This document shows, in pieces, positions 7,120 to 7,402 of a DNA stretch of 7,402 bases. The stretch comes from Lentimicrobiaceae bacterium (GTDB lineage Bacteria > Bacteroidota > Bacteroidia > Bacteroidales > SKPS01), in assembly GCA_007119395.1 (NCBI GenBank), contig SKPS01000183.1, forward strand, positions 1-7,402, read 5' to 3'. How positions within the stretch are numbered: the stretch's first letter is position 1; each line of letters opens with the position of its first letter. Position numbers and translations under genes: made by a program. The notes under the pieces are model-generated. The model did not search any database. It saw only the letters and a program-made list of their open reading frames with translations, and was not told the origin of the DNA.

Positions 7120-7127
7120 TATTTTTG
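7120..7127 (+). promoter_or_regulatory. Candidate Bacteroidota -7 promoter element for the transketolase gene
   Basis: TATTTTTG at 7120-7127 matches TAnnTTTG, the -7 element known from Bacteroides and Flavobacterium sigma-ABfr promoters. It lies beyond the upstream terminator and 63 bases before the ATG at 7191, so transcription would start near 7133-7136. No good TTTG/TTG -33 element is seen at the expected distance; the sequence around 7095-7100 is a G run. The call rests on the -7 element and position only. Confidence 0.45.
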
Positions 7128-7163
7128 CCAACAGTGGGAGGATCCAGCGTTGGTCTGATCACG

Positions 7164-7190
7164 CACATCAACAACACAAACAACAAGCAT
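7164..7190 (+). promoter_or_regulatory. CA-rich leader without Shine-Dalgarno before the transketolase start
   Basis: The stretch 7164-7186 contains only C and A apart from a single T and has no G, so it should be unstructured. No AGGAGG-like site lies within the usual 5-12 bases before the ATG at 7191; the nearest purine run (GGGAGG, 7136-7141) is about 50 bases away. A-rich, SD-less leaders are typical of Bacteroidota genes. The ATG at 7191 is preferred because the transketolase N-terminal homology begins about ten codons later, and no in-frame start codon closer to the conserved region fits better. Confidence 0.5.
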
Positions 7191-7402
7191 ATGGCTACAA
7201 TTGAGCAACTACAAAGGGTTTCGACCCAATTACGCCGCGACATATTACGGATGGTTCATGGAGCCTCTTCGGGGCATCCCGGTGGTTCACTGGGTTGTGC
7301 TGATTACTTCACGGCCCTCTATTTCCACATCATGAAACCCGATGCCTCTGCCTTTACGATGGAAGGGAGGGGTGAGGATCTGTTTGTATTGTCGAACGGG
7401 CA
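7191..7402 (+). CDS. tkt: Transketolase, N-terminal section (3' partial)
   Basis: Seventy codons are visible from the ATG at 7191, and the window ends within codon 71. The frame reads IEQLQRVSTQLRRDILRMVH, then SSGHPGGSLGCADYFTALYF, then a MEGRGEDLFVLSNG segment about to continue with a probable His. The SGHPGGSLG motif (His29) and the RGEDLFVLSNG(H) motif are the thiamine-diphosphate/substrate site hallmarks of transketolase. The enzyme moves two-carbon ketol units between sugar phosphates in the non-oxidative pentose phosphate pathway, in the cytoplasm. The SLGCADYF wording and the short N-terminus before it resemble the separately encoded N-terminal subunit (about 280 residues) common in Bacteroidota, with the pyrimidine-binding and C-terminal half as the next gene. 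Whether it is split cannot be seen here. It has its own candidate promoter and follows a terminator. Confidence 0.93.
   Translation, partial: MATIEQLQRVSTQLRRDILRMVHGASSGHPGGSLGCADYFTALYFHIMKPDASAFTMEGRGEDLFVLSNG

Noticed and set aside
7046..7243. 65-codon minus-strand frame across the intergenic region
   Set aside because: It overlaps the transketolase start and the candidate promoter, and has no homology I recognise. The hydrophobic stretch is the complement of the CA-rich leader and adjacent coding sequence.

Overview
The window looks like a piece of a Bacteroidota chromosome. Three features point there. The large gene ends in a type A C-terminal sorting domain of the type IX secretion system (T9SS). 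The next gene begins as a transketolase N-terminal half of the kind that phylum commonly encodes separately. A TAnnTTTG-type promoter element lies between the two. The moderately GC-rich composition, with long Thr/Gly/Asn-rich Ig-like repeats, would suit a Flavobacteriales- or Sphingobacteriales-like lineage, but this window cannot settle the genus.

Layout: (1) 1-6978, plus strand, is one giant secreted multidomain protein open at the left edge; at least 2325 codons are visible and the start and signal peptide lie outside. In order it holds: the end of a right-handed parallel beta-helix (1-984); a CARDB-like Ig domain (985-1338); an Ig-like domain apparently split by a lamin-tail-like (LTD) domain (about 1342-2175); a second CARDB-like domain (2176-2520); an Ig_19-like domain apparently split by an F5/8-type-C (discoidin)-like domain (2521-3195); another Ig-like domain (3199-3459); four PKD-like repeats (3460-4425); nine tandem repeats of about 75 residues (4426-6477); one divergent PKD-like domain (6478-6702); and the T9SS sorting tail (6727-6975). 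(2) 6979-7190 is a 212-base intergenic region with a strong intrinsic terminator, a candidate -7 promoter element and a G-free, CA-rich leader. (3) 7191-7402 is the first 70 codons of a transketolase N-terminal section, cut by the right edge.

The two genes appear functionally unrelated and separately transcribed: a cell-surface or secreted adhesin-like protein, then a housekeeping pentose-phosphate/Calvin-type enzyme. No RNA genes, CRISPR arrays, insertion sequences or convincing minus-strand genes were seen. The most interesting part is the modular design of the giant protein: two successive Ig domains that each seem to host a different guest domain, followed by two distinct Ig repeat families in separate blocks. 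This is probably an unusual example of a known protein class rather than a wholly new system.
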